From: Enterococcus sp. RIT-PI-f
GTDB lineage: Bacteria; Bacillota; Bacilli; Lactobacillales; Enterococcaceae
NCBI RefSeq assembly: GCF_001297065.1
Contig: NZ_LHOX01000011.1
Coordinates: 62,001 to 126,000 of the forward strand
Length of the DNA stretch: 64,000 nucleotides
Reading direction: 5' to 3'
In this document: piece after piece, positions 45,873 to 55,044 of the stretch
Position numbering within the stretch: position 1 is the stretch's first letter
How the letters are laid out: each line of letters opens with the position of its first letter
The notes under the pieces: model-generated
The model's database searches: none
Seen by the model: only the letters and a program-made list of their open reading frames with translations
What the model was told of the DNA's origin: nothing
Program-made: the position numbers and the translations under genes

Positions 45873-45929
45873 CTACTAAACAAATGAAAAAATCGGCATC
45901 CTCATCCGCTGCTTTCATTTGGTTAGTAG
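45873..45929 (-). promoter_or_regulatory. Long hairpin in the pnp 5' leader
   Basis: CTACTAACCAAATGAAA pairs with TTTCATTTGTTTAGTAG (one mismatch), about 35 bases before pnp. It may be a processing and autoregulation site. Confidence 0.6.
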
Positions 45930-46009
45930 GATACTGCTCACTAGGATCCAGCATGATTATTTTTGGCCACCCCTTTTGATTCACCAACTCAAAAGCGATG
46001 ATTCATAGC

Positions 46010-46043
46010 AAAAAAAGTGAGATTCGGGTTGAACCTCACTTTT
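46010..46043 (-). terminator. rpsO terminator
   Basis: AAAAGTGAGGTT and the matching CTCACTTTT arm are followed by seven T on the minus strand. Confidence 0.8.
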
Positions 46044-46054
46044 CTTCATTTTGA

Positions 46055-46324
46055 TTAACGACGTAATCCTAAAGCTTGAATCAATTCGCGGTAACGTTGT
46101 ACGTCTTTTTTACGTAGGTACGCCAACAAGTTACGACGATGTCCAACTTTTTTCATTAAACCACGATATGAATGGTGGTCTTTTTTGTGCATACGTGCAT
46201 GTTCGTTCAATTGGTTGATGTCTTCTGTTAAGACAGCGATTTGAACTTCTGGAGAACCAGTATCTCCTTCATGACGTGCAAATTGGTTGATTAGTTCGTT
46301 TTTGCGTTCTTTTGAAATTGCCAT
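46055..46324 (-). CDS. rpsO: 30S ribosomal protein S15
   Basis: The 89-aa protein has the standard S15 sequence ([28 protein letters not shown], in parts; [23 protein letters not shown] at the end). ATG 46324 with AGAGGTG upstream gives the correct family length. It binds 16S rRNA early in 30S assembly. Its leader folds into a stable hairpin and pnp follows after its terminator. Confidence 0.98.
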   Translation of the reverse strand: MAISKERKNELINQFARHEGDTGSPEVQIAVLTEDINQLNEHARMHKKDHHSYRGLMKKVGHRRNLLAYLRKKDVQRYRELIQALGLRR

Positions 46325-46470
46325 GTTTTTCACCTCTTCTTCTTTTTCCCCTGCGACTGAGTAAAACGTTGGTGATTCGTTGAACCAAGTAACAGGACAC
46401 GTGCATTTCGCACGTTACTACTTTACTTTATTCTAGGTAAAAAAGCAAGTTAATGACCTGATTCTTTTTG
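46325..46470 (-). promoter_or_regulatory. rpsO promoter and leader hairpin
   Basis: TTGCTT-17-TAAAGT forms a promoter on the minus strand near 46420-46455. The leader then folds as AGTAA-CGTGC-GAAAT-GCACG-...-TTACT, a candidate S15 autoregulatory structure. Confidence 0.5.
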
Positions 46471-46540
46471 CGAATAGTGAAAGCTCATACAAATCTTATG
46501 TTATACTGTTTTTAGATATTGATGTAAAGGATGTGAAAGA

Positions 46541-47401
46541 ATGAGTGTTCTTTCCCGAATCGAGAGCATGAAAAACGAACTGTCCCTCTCTGAAAAGAAA
46601 CTCTTTGTCTTTATGGAAGAAAATCCTGAAAAGGTGCCTTCCATGACTGCCAGCCAATTGGCTGAGGCGACCGGGATCAGTGCCCCTACCGTGGTACGTT
46701 TTGCCAAGAAAACTGGTTTTGCCAGTCTGACTGATTTGAAAATACAATTATCTGCCGAAACTGGTCTGCGCCAAAATCCCCACGAGAAATTGGGTTACGC
46801 AGATGTTGAATTAAACGAGCCTTTCCAAGCGATCACCTCTAAATTAAGCCATAATGCCCAGGTCACTTTGACTGAAACAGCCAATTTATTAGATGAATCC
46901 CTCATGGTAGCAGCGACCGATTTGTTGGCTGCCCGTGAAAGAATCTTTGTCTGCGGGATCGGTGCTTCGTCATTGATTGCCCAGGATATCCAGCAAAAAT
47001 GGACACGCTTAGGCAAAATCGTGATTTTCGAGAACGACTATAATCTGCTACTGCCGCAACTTGTAAAATACGAGAAAAAAAGTGTGTTATGGGTGATTTC
47101 CAATAGTGGACATACCCCCGAAATGGTCCATTTGGCTGAGTTCGCCGTGGGCAAAAAAATCCCTATTATCTCTCTGACCCGCTTTGGCAATAATCCTTTG
47201 TCGAAACTAGCAGATGTGCCTCTTCAAGTTTCTCGAGCCAAAGAGGCCAATCGCCGCAGTGCTGCCACCAATTCGATCATTGCCCATTTATTGGCGGTGG
47301 ATGTCCTTTTCTATGTTTTTTTAAGTAAAAATGAACGTTTGGCCCGCAATATTTATGAGTCGCGGCAAGCAATCGCTGATTTTAGAACGAAATACTTGTA
47401 A
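46541..47401 (+). CDS. MurR/RpiR-family transcriptional regulator
   Basis: The 286-aa regulator has an N-terminal helix-turn-helix of the RpiR type (MTASQLAEATGISAPTVVRFAKKTGF) and a C-terminal SIS sugar-isomerase domain (RIFVCGIGASSLIAQDIQQKW; VLWVISNSGHTPEMV). It senses a phosphosugar. There is no neighbouring sugar operon to suggest which one. AAAGGATG is the ribosome site. Monocistronic with a strong terminator. Confidence 0.9.
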   Translation: MSVLSRIESMKNELSLSEKKLFVFMEENPEKVPSMTASQLAEATGISAPTVVRFAKKTGFASLTDLKIQLSAETGLRQNPHEKLGYADVELNEPFQAITSKLSHNAQVTLTETANLLDESLMVAATDLLAARERIFVCGIGASSLIAQDIQQKWTRLGKIVIFENDYNLLLPQLVKYEKKSVLWVISNSGHTPEMVHLAEFAVGKKIPIISLTRFGNNPLSKLADVPLQVSRAKEANRRSAATNSIIAHLLAVDVLFYVFLSKNERLARNIYESRQAIADFRTKYL

Positions 47402-47424
47402 GCTCGCTTTTCCAGATCGTCAAT

Positions 47425-47461
47425 CAAAAAAACTTGTTGTCAGATGACAACAAGTTTTTTT
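47425..47461. terminator. Bidirectional terminator
   Basis: AAAAAACTTGTTGTC and GACAACAAGTTTTTT form a perfect stem between the converging genes ending at 47401 and 47482. Confidence 0.88.
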
Positions 47462-47481
47462 GTATGTTGCAGTATTGCTTG

Positions 47482-48645
47482 CTATTCTTGCTTGACTTCA
47501 CTCGTTGTATCCTCTTCATACAAATTAGATACTTCCTTATACCATTCAAAGACATGGGTGATGATCACCTTTGCAGCTGCATAAACAGGGATCCCTAAAA
47601 TGACGCCCACCAGCCCAAACAGCTTACCAGAGGTCAACAATACCAATAGAATCGTTACAGGATGGATCGACAATTCATTCCCTAAGACAAGTGGCGAGAT
47701 AAAGCGGCCTTCGATCGTCTGCTCGATCACAAAGACGATCAAGACTTTTACCAGCAAGATCGGCCCGCCAACAATGCCTAAGAAAACCGCTGGCACCATG
47801 GCCAAAAATGAACCGAGATAAGGAATCAAGTTCAAAAAGCCGGCTGCGATACCTAAAGTGATCGCATAATCCAAACCAATCAAGCTAAAACCGATCATAA
47901 ACATGATCGCTACGGCAAACGCCACTGTCAGTTGACCACGGATGTAAGACGACACTTGATCATTCATCTCTTTTAACACGACAAGTGAAGGCTGGCGCAT
48001 CTTCGTTGGTAAGAATTTTACAAAATAAGGCGCCAACTGCCGACCATCTTTCAACAAATAGAATAAGATGAAGGGCATTGTGATCACTGCCAACACGATC
48101 GTTGCCACGGCACCGAAGAAACTCCCTAAATTCTGGATCGTGCTTTTCGATAAGTTTTGAATCAAATCCGTCATTGATGTAATCAGCTTTTCATTGGACG
48201 CTTCGATTTGGTCTTGCACTTGTGAAAAGATCGGATCTGACAAAATCTCATTGACTTTATTTTCAATGATCGTTAAATAACCTGGCAGATTATCAGCAAA
48301 ACTTAAAGACTGTTCTTGGATCTTCGGAATGATCACGACAACACCCCAAACGATCAAACCAACCACCAGAATAAACAAGCCAAATATACTATAAATACGT
48401 TTGACTCCCTTACGCTCTAGATAATCAACCGTCGGATTCATCAAATAGTACAAAATCCCTGCCAAGATAATTGGCAATCCGACAATGGCCAAAAATTGCC
48501 AAAAAGGTTCGAATAAATATGATACTTTGGTAAACATAAACAAAATCAGCAAAACCAAAAGAATGACCAATAGACTGGTCACTGCTTGATTGTTCAAAAA
48601 CCATTTCCAAAACCAAGAATATGGCTTCTTATTTGTTTCTTTCAT
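47482..48645 (-). CDS. AI-2E family (PerM-like) membrane protein
   Basis: The 387-aa protein has seven or eight membrane segments: two at the N-terminus, one near 75-95, a long coiled region (about 110-170), then a cluster with LIGLDYAITLGIAAGFLNLIPYLGSFLA, the family signature. Members include TqsA and ion antiporters, so the substrate cannot be read. It lies 14 bases after the GutA-like gene and probably shares its transcript. Confidence 0.88.
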   Translation of the reverse strand: MKETNKKPYSWFWKWFLNNQAVTSLLVILLVLLILFMFTKVSYLFEPFWQFLAIVGLPIILAGILYYLMNPTVDYLERKGVKRIYSIFGLFILVVGLIVWGVVVIIPKIQEQSLSFADNLPGYLTIIENKVNEILSDPIFSQVQDQIEASNEKLITSMTDLIQNLSKSTIQNLGSFFGAVATIVLAVITMPFILFYLLKDGRQLAPYFVKFLPTKMRQPSLVVLKEMNDQVSSYIRGQLTVAFAVAIMFMIGFSLIGLDYAITLGIAAGFLNLIPYLGSFLAMVPAVFLGIVGGPILLVKVLIVFVIEQTIEGRFISPLVLGNELSIHPVTILLVLLTSGKLFGLVGVILGIPVYAAAKVIITHVFEWYKEVSNLYEEDTTSEVKQE

Positions 48646-48659
48646 GAATAGACGGCCCC

Positions 48660-49013
48660 CTATTTGTAGGTCACTTTCATATCAACTGCCAAGCTCGGCA
48701 CTACTGCTGGTGTTAAATAGATTGCACTAGACAATTGATTTTCTGCTGGTACTTCACCGAAAACAAACGTGACGTGTTGGATCGTTTGCAAAATTTGGTT
48801 CGCAACAGCTCCTACATATTGTACACTATAGGCTTGATCTCCAAAAAGAATTTGATCGTCTTTTTTGACAATCAACGCTTGGGAATCAGGCAAAGATTGA
48901 ATCACTGAATATTCTTTTAGTGCACCACCAGCTTCTTCACCGAAGAAAATCAGCATTTTCTCTTTTTCATCGATGGCTTGCGGCCCGATTTCTTTGATGG
49001 TTCCTTGTTTCAT
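48660..49013 (-). CDS. Stand-alone glucitol/sorbitol PTS EIIA-like protein
   Basis: The 117-aa protein aligns along its length with EIIA-Gut (GutA): IGPQAID, then EEAGGALKEYSVIQ, FGDQAYSVQYVGAVANQ and IQHVTFVFGE. It stands alone, with no IIB, IIC or dehydrogenase genes nearby. The only His is in IQHVTF; the segment after EYSVI, where I expect the phosphorylated His of GutA, has none (QSLPDS). So it may not be a phosphocarrier and could have a regulatory role. ATG 49013 follows AAGGGGAG. Confidence 0.7.
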   Translation of the reverse strand: MKQGTIKEIGPQAIDEKEKMLIFFGEEAGGALKEYSVIQSLPDSQALIVKKDDQILFGDQAYSVQYVGAVANQILQTIQHVTFVFGEVPAENQLSSAIYLTPAVVPSLAVDMKVTYK

Positions 49014-49132
49014 AAGACAAACTCCCCTTTCAATTCTTCCATGATTATTATAACATAAAGAGTTTTTCTTACCGCCGAAATCCGCATAGTATGGTAGAAT
49101 TAAAAAGAAATGAAAATATTAGGAGGTTATTT

Positions 49133-50155
49133 ATGTTGCAAACGATTTATTTAGGTACGTATACGCGTCGCGAAAGTAAAGGGATTTATTCGATCGCTTT
49201 AGATACAGAGAAAGAAACTTTATCTGATTTAACCTTACGGGCAGAAGAAACCAGCCCTACGTATTTGGCACGCAGTAAAAAAGAAGCGGTTTATTCCGTA
49301 ACTGAAGTCGATGGTAAAGGCGGGGCTGCAGCATATACCCATGATTTCACACTATTGAACACAGCCACTGAAGAAGGCGCGCCTTTATGTTATGTAGCTG
49401 TAGACGAAAGTCGTCAATTGCTCTATGGCGCCAATTACCATAAAGGAGAAGTCAATGTGTATAAAATTTTGGCAGACGGCAGTATCGAAGCCACTGACAG
49501 CATTTACCATGACGAACCCGTTGGCTCCCATGAAAACCAAGACAAACCGCATGTCCATTATACAGACTTAACGCCAGATCAACGTTTGGCTGTCTGTGAT
49601 TTAGGAACAGACCGTGTCTACACCTACGATGTATCCGCAGAAGGCAAATTGACCGAAGTTTCAGTCTATGTGGCAGAAGATGGTACTGGTCCACGCCATT
49701 TGGTTTTCCACCCCAACAATCAATATGCATACCTTGTTGGTGAATTGGATAGTTCATTGACTGTCCTGCGTTACAACGAAGCAGATGGCAGCTTTGAAGC
49801 GATCCAAAAAGTCCCAACGATCCCTACTGATTTCACTGATTTCAATAGTGGTGCTGCCGTACGTATTTCAACTGACGGACGCTTTGTTTACAGCTCTAAC
49901 CGCGGTCATAATTCAATCGTTGTCTTTGAAGTTGCAGCAGATGGTGCCGCACTGACTTTTGTTCAATCGATTTCGACTGAAGGCGACTTCCCGCGGGACT
50001 TTGATTTAGATCCAAGCAACGGCTACCTAGTCAATGCCAATCAAAATTCTGATAACTTGACTTTATACCGCCGTGATACAGACACTGGTGTCTTGACCTT
50101 GTTGGAAAAAGACATTTATACACCTGAATGCGTCTGTGTATTATTCGAAAAATAA
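49133..50155 (+). CDS. Lactonase family beta-propeller protein (6-phosphogluconolactonase-like)
   Basis: The 340-aa protein is a seven-bladed propeller of the YbhE/Pgl type: MLQTIYLGTYTRRESKGIYS at the start, then KPHVHYTDLTPDQRLAVCDLGTD, GTGPRHLVFHPNNQYAYLVGEL and FPRDFDLDPSNGYLVNANQ (in parts). It may hydrolyse 6-phosphogluconolactone in the pentose phosphate pathway, but related enzymes have other lactones. ATG 49133 has AGGAGG nearby; the in-frame extension to 49091 is unlikely. Confidence 0.85.
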   Translation: MLQTIYLGTYTRRESKGIYSIALDTEKETLSDLTLRAEETSPTYLARSKKEAVYSVTEVDGKGGAAAYTHDFTLLNTATEEGAPLCYVAVDESRQLLYGANYHKGEVNVYKILADGSIEATDSIYHDEPVGSHENQDKPHVHYTDLTPDQRLAVCDLGTDRVYTYDVSAEGKLTEVSVYVAEDGTGPRHLVFHPNNQYAYLVGELDSSLTVLRYNEADGSFEAIQKVPTIPTDFTDFNSGAAVRISTDGRFVYSSNRGHNSIVVFEVAADGAALTFVQSISTEGDFPRDFDLDPSNGYLVNANQNSDNLTLYRRDTDTGVLTLLEKDIYTPECVCVLFEK

Positions 50156-50174
50156 CTCTCTGGAGGACTCCCCC

Positions 50175-50525
50175 ATGTTTGAAAAAACACCAAAGGAACT
50201 TGTACTAAAAGATTTCTCAAATATTTACAATAAATCCCAATCAACATATGAATTGGTCACCAGTCGGCGCTATAATGAGTCGCTGGTTTTACTGACAACA
50301 GCTGAAGCCTATGCAATCGCAGAGAAAGCGTATATTCGCTGTGACACCTTCAAAGAACTGCAAACACCTGAAGTCGAAGCCTTCTTTGATGCGTTCGAAA
50401 TTTATTATTTTGAATTGAAACAAGTTCTTTTTCATGATGACGATGATTTTGTTTCTTTAAAAAATCGGTTGACCCAAACAGCTTCAGCCTATGAAGCATT
50501 GACAGCCTCATTTAATTTGCTATGA
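50175..50525 (+). CDS. Hypothetical helical protein
   Basis: This 116-aa protein starts at ATG 50175 with GGAGG eight bases upstream. It appears all-helical (SLVLLTTAEAYAIAEKAYIRC, VEAFFDAFEIYYFELKQVLF) with aromatic-rich faces, and has no signal or membrane segment. I recognise no family. It lies 19 bases after the lactonase gene and is followed by another small gene, forming a three-gene unit. Confidence 0.7.
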   Translation: MFEKTPKELVLKDFSNIYNKSQSTYELVTSRRYNESLVLLTTAEAYAIAEKAYIRCDTFKELQTPEVEAFFDAFEIYYFELKQVLFHDDDDFVSLKNRLTQTASAYEALTASFNLL

Positions 50526-50557
50526 TGGAAGCAAATCAAACATGAAAAGGTGAGCCC

Positions 50558-50719
50558 ATGAATCGAGAAGACGTATTAGATCGATTGCGAGAAGAATTGG
50601 AAATGCCATTCTTTGAAGCAAAATTAGCAGACAAAGAATATACAGAAGCAGATTATCAGCAAGTCAAAGCGGATTTGATCAAGTATTTCGATGATTATGT
50701 CCGGAATGTAGAGAACTAA
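50558..50719 (+). CDS. Hypothetical 53-aa protein
   Basis: The short gene (MNREDVLDRLREELE at start, YFDDYVRNVEN at the end) has AAAGGTG upstream and a terminator right after. It is charged and helical. No family is recognised. Confidence 0.65.
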   Translation: MNREDVLDRLREELEMPFFEAKLADKEYTEADYQQVKADLIKYFDDYVRNVEN

Positions 50720-50726
50720 ATCAGCG

Positions 50727-50769
50727 AAAAGGCACCTAAGAAGTCTTCACTTCTCAGGTGCCTTTTTTT
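50727..50769. terminator. Bidirectional terminator
   Basis: AAAAGGCACCT and AGGTGCCTTTT, with an inner AAGAAGT/ACTTCT stem, lie between converging genes. Confidence 0.88.
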
Positions 50770-52315
50770 AGGCGATCACGGTGAAATTTTGATTGGTTGC
50801 TGCTTCGATCATAGGATGTGCCTTCAAATAATCAGCAATCAGTTCGGTCATATCTACTTGGATCTCTCGAATGATTTTATCTGCAGAGAACATATCATAA
50901 TTGCCCCCACCGACTGCTCGGTATTGATTGATCACGATATCAAGAGGCTGTTCCATGCCAATCGCTGCGCCTTCGAATGCGAGCGAAGTGATCCGGTGTC
51001 CAGTTGGTTGCCGTAGATCGATGGTATACTCGATGCCTTCGTACATATCATAATTGTAATATTGCGGTTTAGGATCGATGAATGCCGGATTGAAAATGAT
51101 TTGCCCTCCTTCACTCACTAAATAGTTCGCCGTTTGTTCCAATGCCGCCTTCAATTCTGCCCCAGTCACTTGGACAACGGCCAATGTATTCGGATAAATA
51201 TAATTGGTGATGACATCACGCATCGTGATCGTGCTGCCAAAACCTTTTCCTTCATTGTTGAACAGCGCAGTACCTGAAATCTTCGCTCCGCTAGCAGCCA
51301 TTTGTACTTGATTGATAAACTCGATATAAGGATGCTCTTTGATCCTGGCACCCATTGGATCTGTAATCCGCATATCGCCTTGCACTTGACCTAAAGGTTG
51401 GTCTAACCATGTATTCAGCTCCTCATTGATGGGCGCCAATAAGGCCAACGTCGCTTCATCGGGTGCTGCATCAGCCACCGGCACCAATGCTGCCTCACGT
51501 TCCACTACTCGGACATGCCCTTCATCTGTGTTTACAGTCAATTCGATTTTCCCGATGAAGCTTCCTCGAAATCCTGGCTGAACAACAGGTACACCATTGA
51601 CCACACCTGCAATTTCACGGTGCTGATGGCCAGTGAATAGCGCGTCGATGCCTGAAACTTCATGGAGCAATTGATAGCCTTCATTCTCTCCTGTCAACAA
51701 CTCTGTCGGTTCTCCTGTCGTCAAGTCTTTCTCAAATCCCCCATGATAGCTTATGACGACAATATCAGCTAATTCTCTTAATTTCGGGACATACACTTTT
51801 GCCGTATCCACGATTGATTGAAAGGTCATCCCTTTGATCGTTGCTGGTTGTTCCCAGTGAGGAATATATTGTGTCACCAAGCCCAAAACAGCGATCTTTA
51901 CGCCTTCTTTTTCAATGATCGTATACGCTTGTCCGAAAAACGGCTCGCCGGTATCGTTGACGATATTGGCCGCCAGCACTGGACTCTGGTAACTGCTGAT
52001 GGCTTCTTTCAAGTAATCTAATCCATAGTTGAATTCATGATTGCCTAACACATGGGCATCTACCCCAAGTTGGTTGACGGGCGCTGTCAATGCAGCGACA
52101 GGATGCTGGCTTTTCGCAATATAATAACTCAACGGCGAACCTTGGATAAAGTCGCCATTTTCAATGGTGATCACCGGGCCGTTTGCTTCTGCTTTCAGCT
52201 GTTTCATTTTGGCAGCGACTTTTGCGGTACCGAACCCTTGCTCCTGGTCGTCAGAAAAGTTGGTAGGTGCGACATAACCATGCATATCGCTTGTTTCTAA
52301 GAACGTGATTTTCAT
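50768..52315 (-). CDS. Bifunctional metallophosphatase/5'-nucleotidase family protein
   Basis: The 515-aa protein has an N-terminal calcineurin-like phosphoesterase domain (TSDMHGYV, ENGDFIQGSP, LGNHEFNYGLDYL, ISYHGGFE, TGHQHRE) and a C-terminal 5'-nucleotidase domain (ADKIIREIQ; VQVTGAELKAALEQTANY). It lacks a signal peptide or wall anchor, so it probably works inside the cell, like YunD. The substrate may be a nucleotide or cyclic nucleotide. Confidence 0.88.
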   Translation of the reverse strand: MKITFLETSDMHGYVAPTNFSDDQEQGFGTAKVAAKMKQLKAEANGPVITIENGDFIQGSPLSYYIAKSQHPVAALTAPVNQLGVDAHVLGNHEFNYGLDYLKEAISSYQSPVLAANIVNDTGEPFFGQAYTIIEKEGVKIAVLGLVTQYIPHWEQPATIKGMTFQSIVDTAKVYVPKLRELADIVVISYHGGFEKDLTTGEPTELLTGENEGYQLLHEVSGIDALFTGHQHREIAGVVNGVPVVQPGFRGSFIGKIELTVNTDEGHVRVVEREAALVPVADAAPDEATLALLAPINEELNTWLDQPLGQVQGDMRITDPMGARIKEHPYIEFINQVQMAASGAKISGTALFNNEGKGFGSTITMRDVITNYIYPNTLAVVQVTGAELKAALEQTANYLVSEGGQIIFNPAFIDPKPQYYNYDMYEGIEYTIDLRQPTGHRITSLAFEGAAIGMEQPLDIVINQYRAVGGGNYDMFSADKIIREIQVDMTELIADYLKAHPMIEAATNQNFTVIA

Positions 52316-52344
52316 ATAACTATTCTCCTCTATTCAGCTATGTA

Positions 52345-52398
52345 CACAAAAGGATCTGTGTCTAGGTATCGCAACACCTTATGACACAAATCCTTTTG
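52345..52398 (-). terminator. Hairpin after the ABC operon
   Basis: ACAAAAGGATTTGTGTC pairs with GACACAGATCCTTTTGT; the T tail is short. It follows the solute-binding gene ending at 52454. Confidence 0.6.
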
Positions 52399-52453
52399 TC
52401 ATCGTTTCATCAAAGCGTTTAAGCTTATTATACCTTAAAGAACGTACGACGTC

Positions 52454-53731
52454 TTATTGATTCCACACATCTTCCAATTGTGGTTTCGCTTCTTCAATCA
52501 ATTGATCGACATCTTTGTCGGTATTTGACAAAATATTTTCCATGATCGCGCGGATTTCAGTGTACGCTGAGTCGCTGTTTTCAACCACTGGCAAAGAGAA
52601 TAATTCTTTGGTTGCTGAGGCCAATTCAGCAGCGACTTTTGTATCAGGATTGTTGGTGTAGTCATCACTTTCTAAGACAGATTCTACAACAGGCATGTAT
52701 CCGGTAGCGACTGCCCACTCCAATTGTGACGCAGGAGAGGTCAAGAATTTCATATATTCAAACGCAGCAGTCCGTTCTTCAGCAGATGCACTATTGAACA
52801 TGTATAGATCCGTACCTTGTTGCAGATTAATGGCTTCTGGACGAGCAGAAACACCGTATTCAAACTTGCCTTCAGTATCTTTCTTGACATAGCCTTCACC
52901 AGCAATCGAACCAATGAACATCGCCACTTGTTCGTTAGCGAATGGACCAGACAAGTATTGATCAGAACCAGCAATGCGGAAATAGCCATCTTTGACCCCT
53001 TCTGCATAATAATTGATCACTTCTTTTGATTCATCGCTGTCTAATTGCAAATCTTTGTCAAAATCGACACCTTGATTTTGCATGCCGATTGAATAATAGT
53101 TATTCAATGAATCAAATCCCGCACCTACGACTTTCCCATCTGATTTTTCATAAATCGTTTGCGAAGCAGCTTTTAATTCATCTAGCGTTGTTGGTACCTC
53201 AACCCCGTATTCTTCTAGCATATCCGCATTATAAAAGAGCATTTCTGTTGATTTATTGAAAGGAATCCCGTATTGAACGCCTTCGATTTGTGCCCCTTCT
53301 AATAAAGAAGAGCGAATCTCTTCTTGGTCCCCCCAACCAATCGTATCATTGTCGATATATTCCCCTAGATCTACCAGCATCTCATCTTGTGCGGCATTCC
53401 ATAACCATCCTGGATAGGCTTGTGTTATGGTTGGCAAATCTTTAGGAGATGGTAAAGTTGAATTGATTTTGGCTTGCAGATCTGAATATTGCGATTGATT
53501 TTGCAGTTCAACTTTGATATTTGGATTGTCCGCCATGAATGCATCAGTCAACTTAGTTAATGATTCTTCTTGCGCACCATTCATCGCATGCCAAAAAGTG
53601 ACGGTGGTTTCTTCTGTGATTTCCGTTGCGATTTCTTCATCGTTTCCAGCTGAAGAATCATTGTTGCCACACGCCCCTAATACCAATGTTGCGGCAGCAG
53701 CTGCTGCAAATACCCATTTCTTTGTTGTCAT
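52454..53731 (-). CDS. ABC transporter solute-binding lipoprotein, sugar/glycerol-phosphate type
   Basis: The 425-aa family 1 binding protein has a lipoprotein signal ending LGACGN, then TVTFWHAMNGAQEESLTKL, a UgpB-like start, and the usual YNADMLEEYGVEVPTT and NKSTEMLFYN segments. It delivers the substrate to the permeases of the same operon. Glycerol-3-phosphate or an oligosaccharide are the likely ligands; the sequence alone does not settle it. It is unusually placed last in the operon, 23 bases after the MBL gene. Confidence 0.85.
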   Translation of the reverse strand: MTTKKWVFAAAAAATLVLGACGNNDSSAGNDEEIATEITEETTVTFWHAMNGAQEESLTKLTDAFMADNPNIKVELQNQSQYSDLQAKINSTLPSPKDLPTITQAYPGWLWNAAQDEMLVDLGEYIDNDTIGWGDQEEIRSSLLEGAQIEGVQYGIPFNKSTEMLFYNADMLEEYGVEVPTTLDELKAASQTIYEKSDGKVVGAGFDSLNNYYSIGMQNQGVDFDKDLQLDSDESKEVINYYAEGVKDGYFRIAGSDQYLSGPFANEQVAMFIGSIAGEGYVKKDTEGKFEYGVSARPEAINLQQGTDLYMFNSASAEERTAAFEYMKFLTSPASQLEWAVATGYMPVVESVLESDDYTNNPDTKVAAELASATKELFSLPVVENSDSAYTEIRAIMENILSNTDKDVDQLIEEAKPQLEDVWNQ

Positions 53732-53754
53732 TTTCTTCTCTCCCCTATTCCTTC

Positions 53755-55044
53755 TTATAAAATGATTTTCTCACCGCGTTGCGGCAGTATTCTTTCACCA
53801 AACGGATTGACCAATTTTTCTGGTCGCAACGTATGGATAGGAACCAAACATTTAGGCTCGATCCATGCAATGATTTGATCCAAATCTGCTGGTGTTGCAT
53901 GGCCCGAGTTAGGCAAACGAACAAATGCAATATCCAGTGCCGCCAATTGATCCAAAAATGTTTGATAAGCAGGATCAAAGTCGCCTAGAGGCTGGGCGTC
54001 ACTATGGATATATAATCCACCCGTTTGTAGATCTTCAAAATGTGCCACCGCTTGCCACACATATTGTGTGGTATCCGCACATAATGCCTGATAAGAAACC
54101 GCGTGTTCCGGTGCCAAAAGGTCTGGCACCTGACCATCGATACTATAATACAGAACATCTTTGTCAAATATTTCTTTCAGCAGTGCCGCTTGCTGTGCTT
54201 CCAATACTACCTTCCGTGGTGACGCTTCTACCAATGCCAAAAACCGTTCGACATTGGCTGGATAACCATTGAAGGTGATCTGTCTATGGGGATTTTCCTG
54301 TACCAATTCCACAAAGGCTTGGACAAGTGCCGCTTCGCTTTCAACGGCGATCGTTGCTGGATCAGGTATCCGCTCAGGAAAACTGATACTGACGCCTTCC
54401 ATCATCAACAAGTCCGTGCCTTTCGCCAATTGACAAAAATCCTGACTGCGTTCCGGATGATTCCCGTGCAAACGCAGATCTCCGGTATACGCAATAAAAT
54501 GATCTGGTGTACGAATCAATAGCGCAGCGGCCCCAAAGGCATCATGATCGACAGGGACGATCTCCACTTCGATATCGCCTACCCGAATCACATCGTGAGG
54601 GGCTAAGCCAATCATCTCCCGAACAAAATGAGGGGCTTCATGAGGAACCGGCAACAAAAAGTCCCCTTTGCGGTTCAGTACTTCCAAAATCGCTTTGGTT
54701 TCCTTCAATGTATACAAAGGAATCGCCGGATCAAGATAATTGATCATTTTTGAATGATCGAGATGTGCATGAGATAAGAAGACAGCTGTTTCACGGTATG
54801 TCTTGCTTTCTTCTCCTTGGTACTGATAGGTCAATCGCGGATCGTAGACATTCTTCAGCTGTGGTACCCAACGATGATCGACCAGGGTCTTCAGTTCTTC
54901 ATTGGGCAATGGCGTTTCAGGATGATATTCCGTCCCAAAATCGAAAAAGATATGGGCATCTTTATATGCCACTTCGATCACTGTACCGCCTATCGTCATG
55001 ATGCCGCTGTGAAATGTAATACTGGTTTTATCCTTTGATACCAT
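53755..55044 (-). CDS. MBL-fold metallo-hydrolase embedded in the ABC operon
   Basis: The 429-aa enzyme has the metallo-beta-lactamase motif SHAHLDHSKMINYL near residue 90, the second ligand region AYTGDLRLHGNHP near 170 and a C-terminal SGHATPADLD ... CLVPIHTLRPEKL, which recalls beta-CASP nucleases such as RNase J. No signal peptide is present. Its start overlaps the permease gene by 17 bases, with GGAGTGG upstream, so it is translated as part of the transport operon. A hydrolase in this position may process the imported substrate, as UgpQ does in Escherichia coli, but this is inference. Confidence 0.75.
   Translation of the reverse strand: MVSKDKTSITFHSGIMTIGGTVIEVAYKDAHIFFDFGTEYHPETPLPNEELKTLVDHRWVPQLKNVYDPRLTYQYQGEESKTYRETAVFLSHAHLDHSKMINYLDPAIPLYTLKETKAILEVLNRKGDFLLPVPHEAPHFVREMIGLAPHDVIRVGDIEVEIVPVDHDAFGAAALLIRTPDHFIAYTGDLRLHGNHPERSQDFCQLAKGTDLLMMEGVSISFPERIPDPATIAVESEAALVQAFVELVQENPHRQITFNGYPANVERFLALVEASPRKVVLEAQQAALLKEIFDKDVLYYSIDGQVPDLLAPEHAVSYQALCADTTQYVWQAVAHFEDLQTGGLYIHSDAQPLGDFDPAYQTFLDQLAALDIAFVRLPNSGHATPADLDQIIAWIEPKCLVPIHTLRPEKLVNPFGERILPQRGEKIIL

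Noticed and set aside
53925-54272. Open frames opposite the MBL hydrolase gene
   Set aside because: Shadow frames without ribosome sites inside a clear coding region.
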